64,000 nucleotides of DNA from JANRIG01 sp033765235 (GCA_033765235.1 JANRIG010000019.1:124001-188000), one strand, 5' to 3'; counted from the first letter of the stretch, positions 41,172 to 51,068 are shown. Notes: generated from the sequence alone by a model not told the origin. Translations and numbers: made by a program.

Positions 41172-42278
41172 TCACAACACCCCTTTGGTGCTGGGTATAT
41201 TATCTTGACCGGTATGCCTCACTGCCATTTTTATACTTTTGGCCACAGCTTTGAATATGGCTTCTATTTTGTGGTGCTCATTATCTCCTTCGCATTTGAT
41301 ATTGAGGTTGCACTTGGCCGTGTCTGTAAATGATTTCCAAAAGTGGTAAAACATTTCGGTAGGCATCTCTCCTATTTTTTCTCTATTAAATACCACATCC
41401 CATACCAGCCATGGCCTGCCTGAGAAGTCTATAGCTGCTTGTGCAAGTGCCTCATCCATAGGCAGTAGCCATCCATAGCGCTCTATGCCTTTTTTGTTGC
41501 CCAAGGCATTTGCGTATGCCTCACCCAGTGCCAGTGCTGTATCTTCTATGGTATGGTGCTCGTCTATGTGCAAATCTCCTTTTACAGTTATTTGCAGGTC
41601 TGCTCCTGAGTGCTTGCCCAGTTGCTCCAGCATATGGTCAAAAAAACCTAAGCCTGTGTGTATATTGCATAGTCCGCTGCCGTCTATATTGAGATTGATA
41701 TGTATCTTAGTCTCGTTGGTATTGCGCTCCACAATAGCTGAACGTGGAGGATTTTTCAAATATTTGTATATATCGTCCCAACTTTGGGTAGCCATTGTGC
41801 ACCCGATGGGCAGCGGGGATATATTATTCCAATTTAGAAATATACTCTTTGATCCCAAATTGTTTGCCAACATCACGTCTGTAGTTCTATCCCCTATCAC
41901 TACGCTTTGTGATAGGTCATACTCAGGTTTGATATACTCCTTAAGCATGGCTGTGCCCGGTTTGCGGGTGGGTTTGTTTTCGTGCTCAAAACTTCTGTCT
42001 ATATGTATATTATGAAATATAATGCCCTCGTTGGCAAGTATTTTAAGCATAAGATTATGTGCCGGCCAAAAAGTATGCTCAGGAAAGCTTTCGGTACCCA
42101 GCCCGTCTTGGTTTGTGACCATTACTAACTTATAATCAGTATCTTGCACTATTTTTACCAAATTGTGTATGACACCCGGAATAAATTCTAATTTGTCGTA
42201 AGAGTCTATCTGGAAGTTATCTTTAGGCTCTGCTATAAGTGTGCCGTCTCTGTCTATGAATAATATTTTGGTAGCCAT
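41172..42278 (-). CDS. hisB: Bifunctional histidinol-phosphatase / imidazoleglycerol-phosphate dehydratase
   Basis: A 368-residue fusion. Residues 1-165 are a HAD phosphatase (LFIDRDGTLI, VTNQDG, TRKPGTAML, VIGDRTTDVMLANNLG). Residues about 180-368 are the dehydratase with the manganese-binding HHT (DEHHTIEDTALALGEA), GLGFFDHMLEQ and EHHKIEAIFKA. The phosphatase uses the RSFEHENKPTRKP loop without the zinc cysteines of the E. coli enzyme. It acts at two steps of histidine synthesis. It is divergent from greA, and a promoter is at 42299-42327. Confidence 0.95.
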   Translation of the reverse strand: MATKILFIDRDGTLIAEPKDNFQIDSYDKLEFIPGVIHNLVKIVQDTDYKLVMVTNQDGLGTESFPEHTFWPAHNLMLKILANEGIIFHNIHIDRSFEHENKPTRKPGTAMLKEYIKPEYDLSQSVVIGDRTTDVMLANNLGSKSIFLNWNNISPLPIGCTMATQSWDDIYKYLKNPPRSAIVERNTNETKIHINLNIDGSGLCNIHTGLGFFDHMLEQLGKHSGADLQITVKGDLHIDEHHTIEDTALALGEAYANALGNKKGIERYGWLLPMDEALAQAAIDFSGRPWLVWDVVFNREKIGEMPTEMFYHFWKSFTDTAKCNLNIKCEGDNEHHKIEAIFKAVAKSIKMAVRHTGQDNIPSTKGVL

Positions 42279-42298
42279 ATATTCAGAAATAATTTTTG

Positions 42299-42327
42299 CA
42301 AAAATATATTAACCTGCATATTGTCAA
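42299..42327 (-). promoter_or_regulatory. Bacteroidota-type promoter of hisB
   Basis: On the minus strand TTG (42327-42325) and TATTTTTG (42306-42299) are 18 bases apart, with the -7 box 20 bases before the ATG at 42278. The region between hisB and greA (368 bases) otherwise holds the greA promoter and leader hairpin; I saw nothing else in it. Confidence 0.6.
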
Positions 42328-42533
42328 TTTATTTCTTAAAATTATTAAGATTATGTATTAATATATCAAAAATAATTACTGCATTGAATGACTTTGCAAA
42401 AATATGTAGTAAGAAATTGTGCCATTGAATGATAATACCATGCTGTAGAAATAATACCATCACAAATATGTATATTATCAAATAACAACGTATAACTATG
42501 AACTATTATCAATTTTTAAGCCAAAAATAATAT

Positions 42534-42560
42534 TTGATATTAAAAAAATTCGTACCTTTG
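42534..42560 (+). promoter_or_regulatory. Bacteroidota-type promoter of greA
   Basis: TTG at 42534-42536 and TACCTTTG at 42553-42560 with 16 bases between fit the consensus with a slightly short spacer. Transcription would start near 42566, about 80 bases before the ATG, just upstream of a terminator-like hairpin. Confidence 0.65.
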
Positions 42561-42575
42561 CAAACTATATGTACC

Positions 42576-42617
42576 GAACGGCCTCATACCAAAATGTTGT
42601 GAGGTCGTTCTTTTTTT
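42576..42617 (+). promoter_or_regulatory. Attenuator-like terminator hairpin in the greA leader
   Basis: An 11-bp stem: 42576-42586 pairs with 42600-42610 (GAACG with CGTTC, a G-U pair, CCTCA with TGAGG), with a 13-base loop, followed by seven T at 42611-42617. It lies between promoter and start codon, so it can only end transcription of greA itself. The E. coli greA leader also contains such a terminator (giving the GraL RNAs), so GreA autoregulation by transcript ending is plausible here. Confidence 0.75.
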
Positions 42618-42646
42618 AAATAATGTAGATTAAATACCACATAATT

Positions 42647-43123
42647 ATGAGTCAAATAAATTATTATACCGAAGAAGGGCTTAATAAGCTAAAAAATGAA
42701 CTGCAAACACTCAAACAAAAAGGCAGACCTGAAATAGCCCGACAGATAGCAGAAGCACGTGACAAAGGCGACCTTAGCGAAAATGCAGAATATGATGCCG
42801 CCAAAGATGCCCAAGGTATGTTGGAGCTCAAAATTTCAAAATTAGAAGACCTCATTACCAATGGACGTGTGATAAACTCAGTGAATTTGGACACCAGCAA
42901 AGTAGCCATACTCACTACCGTGAAAATAAAAAACCAACTAAACAAAGCCGAGATGAAATATAAGTTGGTAGCAGAAGAAGAAGCAGATTTGAAAATTGGC
43001 AAACTATCTGTAAAATCGCCTATAGCACAAGGACTTATGGGTAAAAAGAAAGGTGACATAGCCGAGGTAAAAGCTCCTGCAGGCACTATGAAGTTTGAAA
43101 TCATAGACATCACTTTTGAATAA
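42647..43123 (+). CDS. greA: Transcription elongation factor GreA
   Basis: A 158-residue protein with the GreA form: an N-terminal coiled coil (YYTEEGLNKLKNELQTLKQKGRPEIARQIAEARDKGDLSENAEYDAAKDAQ), where GDLSENAEYD is the acidic tip that reaches the polymerase active site, and a C-terminal FKBP-like domain (KLSVKSPIAQGLMGKKKGDIAEVKAPAG). It rescues backtracked RNA polymerase by transcript cleavage. Its stop overlaps the ATG of the HIT gene by one base. Regulation: a hairpin terminator in its leader. Confidence 0.95.
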   Translation: MSQINYYTEEGLNKLKNELQTLKQKGRPEIARQIAEARDKGDLSENAEYDAAKDAQGMLELKISKLEDLITNGRVINSVNLDTSKVAILTTVKIKNQLNKAEMKYKLVAEEEADLKIGKLSVKSPIAQGLMGKKKGDIAEVKAPAGTMKFEIIDITFE

Positions 43124-43521
43124 TGCCAAGCATATTCACTAAAATAGTTGAGGGCACTATACCTTGCTACAAAATAGCTGAAAATGAGTATTGTATGGCA
43201 TTTCTTGACATTATGCCATTGAAAGAGGGGCATACCTTGAGCATTATCAAAACAGAGATAGACTACCTTTTTGATGTAAATGATGATTTATATCAAGAGC
43301 TTATGTCATTTACCAAAAAAGTAGCCATAGGGCTCAAAGCTGCCATACCTTGCAATAGGATAGGAGTAGCTGTGGTAGGTCTGGAGGTGCCTCACTGTCA
43401 TATACATCTCATTCCTATCTATACCATGGATGATATGAACTTTGCACACCCTAAGCTAAAACCTACTCAAGATGAGCTCGCCCTCACAGCACAAAAAATA
43501 AGAGATAAAATAGTATTATAA
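43123..43521 (+). CDS. HIT-family hydrolase
   Basis: A 132-residue protein of the histidine-triad family with the motif PHCHIHLIPI (HxHxH) near residue 98, and the start FTKIVEGTIPCYKIAENEYCMAFLDIMPLKEGHTLSI typical of the Hint/HIT subgroup. It hydrolyses purine nucleoside phosphoramidates or dinucleotide polyphosphates. Its ATG shares one base with the greA stop. Confidence 0.9.
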   Translation: MPSIFTKIVEGTIPCYKIAENEYCMAFLDIMPLKEGHTLSIIKTEIDYLFDVNDDLYQELMSFTKKVAIGLKAAIPCNRIGVAVVGLEVPHCHIHLIPIYTMDDMNFAHPKLKPTQDELALTAQKIRDKIVL

Positions 43522-43550
43522 CCTCACCATAGTAAGAGCACAGCACTTAT

Positions 43551-46040
43551 ATGCCTATGTTTGATACCCAAAGTGATAAATCATACATAGGTGTGATAGT
43601 ACCAAGACCATTAGATAAAATATTTACCTACTACGTACCCGAACAGTATAGAGAAGCCATATCACCGGGGTCAAGAGTATTGATAGCATTTGGCAATAAA
43701 CAAATAATGACTGCTGTAGTATATCAGTACATAGACCCGCAGCAGGTAGCAGGCAGCATAAAGCCTATCATAGAAGTGCTTGAGAGCACCCCTACTATTT
43801 TGCCCAATCAGTTGCAATTCATATCATGGATGAGCAGATACTATATGTGCACAGCGGGTGAAGTATTGCGTGCCATGTTGCCATCAGGCTTTAGGATATC
43901 AACTGATGCATATTTGCAGATAAACCCGGAAGCAAATATGGATAAACTTACTGAAAAAGAGCACATTGTAATAGACATATTACAAAGATATGAAAACATA
44001 TCAGCCAAAGAACTTGCAAAACACACCAATATATTCAACATACAACCTATACTTTCAAGGCTTATCAAAAACAATATTGTACTTACTTATGAAGAAATAA
44101 AGTATAAATACAAACCATCTTTTCAGAAAAAAATAAGATTTGTAAGTCAATACATAAAAAATCAAAATACACTAAAGCAACTGATAGATACATTAGAAAA
44201 AAAACCTGCACAGCAAGATGTTATTCTTAAAATAATACAATTTTTACCTGTATTACAGCAACCTTCAATAAATACCAAAGGGTTGCCCAAAAATATATTA
44301 TTAGATGAAAAAATATCTGTTTCTGCACTTAATACGTTAGTAAAAAATAATATTTTAGAAGAATTTAACGAAATAAAACCGAGAATATCGTATCCTGAAA
44401 TCACTGAGCCTCTGCCAATTTTATCTGTGATACAGCAAAAATCATATTTAGGTATTATTACACAATTTGAAAAAAAGAATACTGTGCTGCTGCACGGCAT
44501 TACAGGGAGTGGCAAAACAGAAATATACATACACCTCATACACAAGGTAATATCTGAAGGGCAGCAAGCACTGTATATGCTCCCAGAGATAGCACTTACC
44601 ACCCAGATAGTACAAAGATTGGTAAAAATATTCGGCAAAAAAATGGGAGTGTATCATTCCAAATTTTCTGATAATGAACGAGTAGAACTGTGGAATAAGC
44701 TGAGAAACAAAGAAATACAATTGGTATTAGGCGTGCGCTCCTCTATTTTTTTGCCATTTACCGACCTGGGACTAATAGTGATAGACGAAGAACACGAACC
44801 TTCATACAAACAATATGACCCTGCTCCTCGCTATCATGCGAGAGATGCAGCACTTTATCTCGCACAAATGTATTATGCCAAAGTACTATTGGGCTCAGCT
44901 ACACCTTCTGTAGAAACTTACTTTCATACACAAACCAACAAATGGGGCTTGGAGACTATGACCGAAAGATACCATGCTACTACCCTACCCCAAATACATA
45001 TATTAGACATAAAACAAGACAAAAAAGATAAAAAACTTAAAAATGAATTTTCTGAAAAATTATACAATGAGGTACAGCAAAATTTAGTTGCCAAAAAACA
45101 AACACTGCTTTTTCAAAACAGACGAGGATATGCCCCTTATATTGAATGCACAGAATGCGGCCATGTACCATACTGCAAACACTGCGATGTGAGCCTCACT
45201 TACCACATGCGCAGCAATTATATGATATGCCACTATTGCGGATACAAAGAGCATATGCCTCACCATTGTATAGAATGTGGCTCCAAAAGCATAAAAACCG
45301 TAGGATTTGGCACCGAAAAACTAGAACAAGATACCTCGCTCATGTATGCTAATGCCCACATTACCCGCATAGACCAAGACACAGCCTCTACCCCCAAAAA
45401 GATGGAAAATATAGTGGCAGATATATCCAATGCCAAAACAGATATAGTGATAGGCACACAGATGGTGGCTAAAGGATTTGACTTTGACAACATTACATTG
45501 GTAGGAATATTTGACATAGACAGGCTACTGCACTATCCTGATTTCAGGTCGCATGAGCGTGTATATCAGCTCATTACACAAGTGGCAGGCAGAGCAGGTC
45601 GCAAAATACCTGATGCAAGAGTATATATACAAACAGCCATGCCCGCACATCCTGTATTTGCAAAGGTGCAATCACAGGACTATCAGGGATTTTATAATAG
45701 CGAAATTGAAGAGCGCAAAAAATATGGCTATCCGCCATTTACACGCATCATAAAAATAACGGTGAAAGACAGCAAACCAGATATACCCGGTGCTGCTGCT
45801 GATAAATTGACCAATATATTGCGCAAGCAATTGGGCAGCCACCGTGTACTAGGACCTGAGATACCTTATATATCCAAAATAAGGGAGCAATACATTGCAA
45901 ATGTATTACTTAAAATAGAAAAAGAAAATGTAGATATGAATAAGGTAAAAAACATAGTATATCAAGCTGTAAATAGCATCATTTTCAATACATTATACAA
46001 AAGTTGCTATGTGGCAGCAGATGTGGACCCTGTGAGTTAA
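43551..46040 (+). CDS. priA: Primosomal replication protein N-prime (DNA helicase PriA)
   Basis: An 829-residue superfamily 2 helicase. N-terminal DNA-binding start (IGVIVPRPLDKIFTYYVPEQYREAISPGSRVLIAFG), P-loop GITGSGKTEIYIHLI near residue 317, DEEH box (VIDEEHEPSYKQ), LLGSATPS, and the zinc-binding cysteines CTECGHVPYCKHCDVSL, CHYCGY, CIECGS. It restarts stalled replication forks by reloading the primosome. The start at 43551 gives MPMFDTQ; the second ATG two codons later is equally possible. Confidence 0.95.
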   Translation: MPMFDTQSDKSYIGVIVPRPLDKIFTYYVPEQYREAISPGSRVLIAFGNKQIMTAVVYQYIDPQQVAGSIKPIIEVLESTPTILPNQLQFISWMSRYYMCTAGEVLRAMLPSGFRISTDAYLQINPEANMDKLTEKEHIVIDILQRYENISAKELAKHTNIFNIQPILSRLIKNNIVLTYEEIKYKYKPSFQKKIRFVSQYIKNQNTLKQLIDTLEKKPAQQDVILKIIQFLPVLQQPSINTKGLPKNILLDEKISVSALNTLVKNNILEEFNEIKPRISYPEITEPLPILSVIQQKSYLGIITQFEKKNTVLLHGITGSGKTEIYIHLIHKVISEGQQALYMLPEIALTTQIVQRLVKIFGKKMGVYHSKFSDNERVELWNKLRNKEIQLVLGVRSSIFLPFTDLGLIVIDEEHEPSYKQYDPAPRYHARDAALYLAQMYYAKVLLGSATPSVETYFHTQTNKWGLETMTERYHATTLPQIHILDIKQDKKDKKLKNEFSEKLYNEVQQNLVAKKQTLLFQNRRGYAPYIECTECGHVPYCKHCDVSLTYHMRSNYMICHYCGYKEHMPHHCIECGSKSIKTVGFGTEKLEQDTSLMYANAHITRIDQDTASTPKKMENIVADISNAKTDIVIGTQMVAKGFDFDNITLVGIFDIDRLLHYPDFRSHERVYQLITQVAGRAGRKIPDARVYIQTAMPAHPVFAKVQSQDYQGFYNSEIEERKKYGYPPFTRIIKITVKDSKPDIPGAAADKLTNILRKQLGSHRVLGPEIPYISKIREQYIANVLLKIEKENVDMNKVKNIVYQAVNSIIFNTLYKSCYVAADVDPVS

Positions 46041-46064
46041 TGATGGATATATGTGTAAACAATA

Positions 46065-46094
46065 TTTGCAATAAAATATCATTTTATAAATTTG
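46065..46094 (+). promoter_or_regulatory. Bacteroidota-type promoter of the SDR gene
   Basis: TTTG at 46065-46068 and TAAATTTG at 46087-46094, 18 bases apart, fit the consensus. The promoter lies 24 bases before the ATG at 46118 and inside the longer open frame from 46004, so it decides for the later start. Confidence 0.75.
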
Positions 46095-46117
46095 TAGCCA
46101 TTTTCATAATAAGTAAT

Positions 46118-46924
46118 ATGTCAGATTTATTTTCGTTAAACAATAAAGTAGCCATAGTGACAGGAGCACTGGGTCTTATAGGCAAGCAACATTGCAGTGC
46201 ACTCATACAAGCAGGTGCCAACGTAGTAGTGGCTGATACAGATGAAACAAAATGTACTGAATTTGCACAATTGCTAGGCACCCAACATATGGGTATAGCT
46301 ATAGATGTGACAGATGATAAGTCACTAAAAAACGCTCGTGAAAAAATATTGACAAAATATGGCAAAATAGATGTACTGGTAAATAATGCAGCCATTAACG
46401 ATATGTTTGAAAACCCTACATTGGCAGGCGAGCAATCTATGTTTGAAAACTATCCTGTGGCTATGTTTCGCAAGTCGCTGGAGGTGAATGTGACAGGGGT
46501 ATTTTTGTGCGCACAAATATTTGGCAGTGTCATGGCACGTCAAGGTAGTGGAAGCATCATCAATGTAGCATCTACTTATGGTATAGTGGGTCCAGACCAA
46601 AGCATTTACAAAGACCGTGAGGGCAATCAAAAATTTTATAAATCTGCAGCATACCCTACCACCAAAGGAGCTGTGATTAACTTTACCAGATTTTTGGCAG
46701 CCTATTGGGGCAAAAATGGTGTACGAGTAAATACGCTGTCGCCCGGAGGTGTAGAAAATGCTCAAGATGAATATTTTGTGCGAAACTACAGTGCTAAAAC
46801 ACTGCTCGGACGCATGGCACAACCAAATGACTATCAAGGGGCATTGATATACCTCGCAAGTGATGCATCTGCCTATATGACGGGAGCAAACTTAGTAGTA
46901 GATGGAGGCTGGACGGCTATATGA
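46118..46924 (+). CDS. Short-chain dehydrogenase/reductase
   Basis: A 268-residue classical SDR: KVAIVTGALGLIGKQHCSAL (cofactor motif), NNAAIND (the NNAG-type motif), ASTYGIVGPDQ, then SAAYPTTKGAVINFTRFLA with the Tyr-x-x-x-Lys catalytic pair, and ANLVVDGGWTAI at the end. It starts at 46118 because a promoter sits just before this ATG, not at the earlier 46004. Substrate not readable; the family often works on sugars or polyols, and a cell-surface role is possible with the methyltransferase gene opposite. Confidence 0.88.
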   Translation: MSDLFSLNNKVAIVTGALGLIGKQHCSALIQAGANVVVADTDETKCTEFAQLLGTQHMGIAIDVTDDKSLKNAREKILTKYGKIDVLVNNAAINDMFENPTLAGEQSMFENYPVAMFRKSLEVNVTGVFLCAQIFGSVMARQGSGSIINVASTYGIVGPDQSIYKDREGNQKFYKSAAYPTTKGAVINFTRFLAAYWGKNGVRVNTLSPGGVENAQDEYFVRNYSAKTLLGRMAQPNDYQGALIYLASDASAYMTGANLVVDGGWTAI

Positions 46925-47015
46925 ATAAGCTGACACCGGTTTCAGAGTGGCACTAAGACCAGATGGGAACGTGCTATCCCAAATTTAAGGAATATAGATG
47001 TAATAATATACGTGG

Positions 47016-47789
47016 CTATTTGGTAGCTGCACAAAACAGGTCAAAACCTTCGTCTGGGTTTGGCGAAAGGTAATAGTCGTGGGTAGATATGTCATGTACT
47101 ATAGTGTGGTTTGCCTGCATCATGTTGTCGCGGTTTTTGCGGTTAAGATAGTCGTAAGGCGTGCGCAGCAGCCAAGCAGGCAGCCACCACTGCGCATTCA
47201 ATATGTCCCATCGTGTGATTTTTTGTACTGCTTTTTTATTAATTTCATAATATTTCCATACTTTTTCATTGCCGGTGACACTGTATTGCGAAATATTATT
47301 AAAATATTTGGAAATAAGGTTGAATAATTGCTTGCCTGTGTACTCTCTCTCATGCCATGGATTGCGCGTGAGAGACATAGCTCTGTTGGGTGTACTGATG
47401 ATGAGATTGCCACCGGGCTTCAGAACACGGTGTATTTCTTTAACAAACATATTATCATCAGCTATATGCTCTATTACCTGAAAGGCTACAACACAGTCAA
47501 ACATATTACTTTCTATACTGTGAAATGGTGGAAAAGTAGTATGAATAAACTTATAATCAGGATATTGTGATTGCAAATATTGGAGTAGTACTGCATTTTT
47601 GTCGAGTGCAGTATAGTGCGCAATATGAGGCATAATAGTACTAATACCACGTCCTTCGCCACAACCTGCTTCTAATACACTACCATGCAAGTATGATGTG
47701 GCAGCCTGATATGCAAAAAGCAGCCTTTGATGAATAGGATTGTCTGATGCAATACTGGAAGAGGTAATTTCGGTGGTGATTTGTGACAT
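47016..47789 (-). CDS. Class I SAM-dependent methyltransferase
   Basis: A 257-residue protein with VLEAGCGEGRGISTIMPHIAHYTALDKN (motif I and acidic strand), DCVVAFQVIEHIADD (motif II), and VLKPGGNLIISTPNRAMSLTRNPWHEREY, the Methyltransf_11 pattern. The start at 47789 (MSQITTE) is used since a TATTTTTG box lies between it and the longer start at 47849. The substrate is unknown; the HEREY-type motif is common in surface-polysaccharide gene methyltransferases. Confidence 0.85.
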   Translation of the reverse strand: MSQITTEITSSSIASDNPIHQRLLFAYQAATSYLHGSVLEAGCGEGRGISTIMPHIAHYTALDKNAVLLQYLQSQYPDYKFIHTTFPPFHSIESNMFDCVVAFQVIEHIADDNMFVKEIHRVLKPGGNLIISTPNRAMSLTRNPWHEREYTGKQLFNLISKYFNNISQYSVTGNEKVWKYYEINKKAVQKITRWDILNAQWWLPAWLLRTPYDYLNRKNRDNMMQANHTIVHDISTHDYYLSPNPDEGFDLFCAATK

Positions 47790-47832
47790 ATTAAATATAA
47801 AACATGCAAAAATAATAAAAAAGCAGTAACAC

Positions 47833-49053
47833 TCAATATACTTGCCCAAAGCGAGGGTTTACAATAGTGTTATAAATGCTCCCAAAAGTGTACACCAGCC
47901 CAAATTCAGAATAATAGTTAAAAGTAGTGGGCAACTGTTGCAGGTACAATAGGTAAGCTTCATCCGAAAATGATTTTTTTACCAGTGATATTTGGTCTTG
48001 TATGTATGACACCTGACCTTCTAACTTTATAGAAAACCCCTGTACCAAACGCAGTGAGGTATTGATATTGAGAAATATACGATACAGGCGCGGATTATCT
48101 ACAAAAGTATTGAAGTGCAGCCCGGCTTGCACACTACCCCAAGGCTGATTGATATCTGCAATGAGCGATGTACGGTAGTATGGTCTATACTCCATGGTGT
48201 AGCTGTATATGGTTTCATAATAATATTGGTTGTACCACACGCCTGCTTGATTTACAAATCTGAGCTGACGGCTCACATTTTGCCTGTAAGGATAAAAATT
48301 ATACTCAAGCAGAGGTGCAGCACTTAGGTGATACTTGATATTGCGGTACTGTTCATTTTCCAACCTTGCCAAGCAACCCAATGAAAAATGTTCATTCAAA
48401 GAATAAGAATATAAAGGCTTGATATACATATCACTCACCTGCCCTTGCAAGGTCTTGTTGCTATCCAGAGTGTATGATACGTATCTGTTGTTGGCTTCTG
48501 TATATAATATAAATTTATGCTTATGGGTGATTTTGCGTATTATCATTTTGGCACCTATCCTGCGCCATACAAAGTTTGACTCACCTTCTGCATTGCCATT
48601 TACCTCAGGAGCCAGCACCCAATAGTGCCAAGGGTCTTTCAGATTTGAGAGTGAGTCTCCTGTGCGTTTTGGAAATTTTATTTCCATAGATTCTAATAGT
48701 GGATTGGGCAATTGCTTTATCAATAACAACTTCAGCTTTTTTACTATAATTTCACGTAACATAGCATCAGTATCTGCTGCACGAGATATGTATTGGGTAG
48801 AGTCTGTAAGTATGCTACCTGCTTTTAGAAGTCTGATATTGAAACGTTTGCCACCATTGGCAGAAGTTTGGGTATTGATAAGTATTTGCATATCTGCCAA
48901 ATACCTATCGCGCACAAAGTCAAAATAGCTGAGTTCTTGTTTTACATAGTCTTCAAAGCAATCTTGTGGGCAGTTGAGGAAAAGTTTGGGTTGTGATTTT
49001 GATTGCATGCCTGCCATAAGCAGTATTAATATTGACAAACGTATAATTTTCAT
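47833..49053 (-). CDS. Outer-membrane beta-barrel protein with an N-terminal secreted domain
   Basis: A 406-residue protein with a signal peptide (MKIIRLSILILLMAGMQSKS). Residues about 25-110 contain FLNCPQDCFEDYVKQELSYFDFVRDRYLADMQILINTQ, the start seen in many Bacteroidota envelope proteins that carry a periplasmic domain before a barrel. The rest is barrel-like, with repeated aromatic strands. I choose the ATG at 49053, since the MILYLD extension adds no signal. No functional name. Confidence 0.6.
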   Translation of the reverse strand: MKIIRLSILILLMAGMQSKSQPKLFLNCPQDCFEDYVKQELSYFDFVRDRYLADMQILINTQTSANGGKRFNIRLLKAGSILTDSTQYISRAADTDAMLREIIVKKLKLLLIKQLPNPLLESMEIKFPKRTGDSLSNLKDPWHYWVLAPEVNGNAEGESNFVWRRIGAKMIIRKITHKHKFILYTEANNRYVSYTLDSNKTLQGQVSDMYIKPLYSYSLNEHFSLGCLARLENEQYRNIKYHLSAAPLLEYNFYPYRQNVSRQLRFVNQAGVWYNQYYYETIYSYTMEYRPYYRTSLIADINQPWGSVQAGLHFNTFVDNPRLYRIFLNINTSLRLVQGFSIKLEGQVSYIQDQISLVKKSFSDEAYLLYLQQLPTTFNYYSEFGLVYTFGSIYNTIVNPRFGQVY

Positions 49054-49390
49054 GTCTAAATATAAAATCACAACTGCATTATTAATTTAATAGAAAGGTT
49101 ATATGTCTGTCATACTCTATCATATTCTATATGGCTCTACTGTTATTGATACTAAATTGTTTAATGAAATATGTAATGATATTTGATAATAATAGATTGC
49201 CCTTGCAGTACTTATTAATAACGTTGCAAAACTTGTAACTTAATTAATGTTGACAATAAATATATTACAACAAGAAAGTATATTAAGAACTAATGTTTTT
49301 TACGGCGATAAAAAAAACTTTACTACAACTTATTATTAGTCAAAGGATTGAGTATAACAACAATTTTTTGTCAGATTCATATAAAAAAAA

Positions 49391-49407
49391 GCCCCGACAT
49401 GCGGGGC
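49391..49407 (-). terminator. Intrinsic terminator of groESL
   Basis: GCCCCG (49391-49396) pairs with CGGGGC (49402-49407), loop ACATG, with eight A before it on the plus strand, thus eight T behind the hairpin on the minus strand. It ends the groES-groEL unit. The remaining part of 49072-49436 is AT-rich with no gene. Confidence 0.88.
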
Positions 49408-49436
49408 TTTTCATAATTATTAAGGTATGAAACACA

Positions 49437-51068
49437 TTAATACATTCCGCCCATACCACCGCCCGGAGGCATAGCAGGTGCTTTTTCTTCTTCTTTTTCC
49501 TCTGCTATTACAGCCTCTGTAGTGAGCAGCAAGCCCGCAATAGAGGCAGCGTTTTCAAGGGCAAGCCTTGTCACTTTGGCAGGATCTATCACCCCTGCTT
49601 TCATGAGGTTTTCATATTTGTCTTCACGAGCATTGTATCCAAAGTCGTCTTTGCCTTCTTTCACTTTGCTCACTATTACAGAGGGCTCTAAGCCACAGTT
49701 TATCAGTATAGTACGTAGAGGAGCTTCGGCAGCTATTTTTACAATGTTTAGCCCTGTTTTTTGGTCTTCATTGTCTACTTTTACTTTTTCTAAGCCTTCT
49801 ACTGCACGTATAAGGGCTACACCACCACCGGGCACTACTCCTTCGGCAAGTGCGGCACGGGTAGCATGCAATGCATCATCTACACGGTCTTTTTTCTCTT
49901 TCATTTCTACCTCTGTAGCAGCACCTATGTACAATATAGCTACTCCACCTGATAGTTTGGCAAGGCGCTCTTGTAGTTTTTCTTTGTCGTAGTCCGACGT
50001 AGTTTTTTCTATTTGCGCTTTTATTTCATTGATACGTGCGGTGATGTTGGCTTTTTTGCCTGCACCGTTTACTATTGTAGTATTATCTTTGTCTACTATC
50101 AGTTTTTCGGCACTGCCTAAGTATTCTAAAGTAGCATTTTCAAGTTTGTATCCTTGCTCTTCAGATATTACAGTACCACCTGTGAGTATGGCTATATCTT
50201 CGAGCATGGCTTTGCGGCGGTCGCCAAAGCCCGGAGCTTTCACGGCACATATTTTGAGTGCACCGCGTATTTTGTTCACTACCAATGTGGCAAGTGCTTC
50301 GCCTTCTACTTCTTCGGCTATGATAAGTAGTGGTTTACCTGTTTGGGCTACTGCTTCTAATATAGGAAGTAGCTCTTTCATAGATGATATTTTTTTGTCA
50401 TATATGAGTAAATAGGCTCTTTCCAAATCTGCTTCCATGCTTTCAGTGTTGGTCACAAAGTATGGCGATAGATATCCACGGTCAAACTGCATACCTTCTA
50501 CAGTTTTTACTTCGTCAGAAGTGCCTTTGGCTTCTTCTACTGTGATTACGCCATCTTTGCCTACTTTTTCCATGGCAGACGATATCATTTCGCCAATTTC
50601 ATGGTCATTATTGGCAGATATTGTAGCTACTTGTTTTATTTCGTCATTGCCTTTGATGGCTTTGGCTTGTTTTTTGAGGTTTGCTACTACTTCGGCCACA
50701 GCTTTGTCTATACCTCTTTTGAGGTCCATAGGGTTAGCACCGGCAGCTACATTTTTAAGACCTGCGGTGAATATAGCTTGAGCCAATACAGTAGCGGTAG
50801 TAGTACCATCGCCTGCACTGTCAGCAGTTTTGGAGGCTACTTCTTTTACCAGTTGAGCTCCCATGTTTTCGATAGAGTCTTTGAGCTCTATGTCTTTGGC
50901 TACTGTCACACCATCTTTTGTGATAGTGGGTGCACCAAATTTTTTGTCAAGTATTACGTTTTTGCCTTTGGGACCAAGGGTTACTTTCACAGCATTTGAA
51001 AGAGCATCTACTCCTTTTTTTAGTTTTTCGCGCGCATCGGCTTCGAAATGGATGTTTTTTGCAGCCAT
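49437..51068 (-). CDS. groEL: Chaperonin GroEL (Hsp60)
   Basis: A 543-residue chaperonin with AAKNIHFEADAREKLKKGVDALSNAVKVTLGPKGKNV, GDGTTTATVLAQ, GYLSPYFVTN, and the C-terminal GGM-type tail (PPGGGMGGMY). It folds client proteins in the cytoplasm as a 14-mer with GroES. It lies 49 bases downstream of groES and ends at a strong terminator. Confidence 0.98.
   Translation of the reverse strand: MAAKNIHFEADAREKLKKGVDALSNAVKVTLGPKGKNVILDKKFGAPTITKDGVTVAKDIELKDSIENMGAQLVKEVASKTADSAGDGTTTATVLAQAIFTAGLKNVAAGANPMDLKRGIDKAVAEVVANLKKQAKAIKGNDEIKQVATISANNDHEIGEMISSAMEKVGKDGVITVEEAKGTSDEVKTVEGMQFDRGYLSPYFVTNTESMEADLERAYLLIYDKKISSMKELLPILEAVAQTGKPLLIIAEEVEGEALATLVVNKIRGALKICAVKAPGFGDRRKAMLEDIAILTGGTVISEEQGYKLENATLEYLGSAEKLIVDKDNTTIVNGAGKKANITARINEIKAQIEKTTSDYDKEKLQERLAKLSGGVAILYIGAATEVEMKEKKDRVDDALHATRAALAEGVVPGGGVALIRAVEGLEKVKVDNEDQKTGLNIVKIAAEAPLRTILINCGLEPSVIVSKVKEGKDDFGYNAREDKYENLMKAGVIDPAKVTRLALENAASIAGLLLTTEAVIAEEKEEEKAPAMPPGGGMGGMY

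Noticed and set aside
46004..46117. Upstream extension of the SDR frame.
   Set aside because: A clear promoter lies inside (46065-46094) and the extension has no family match.
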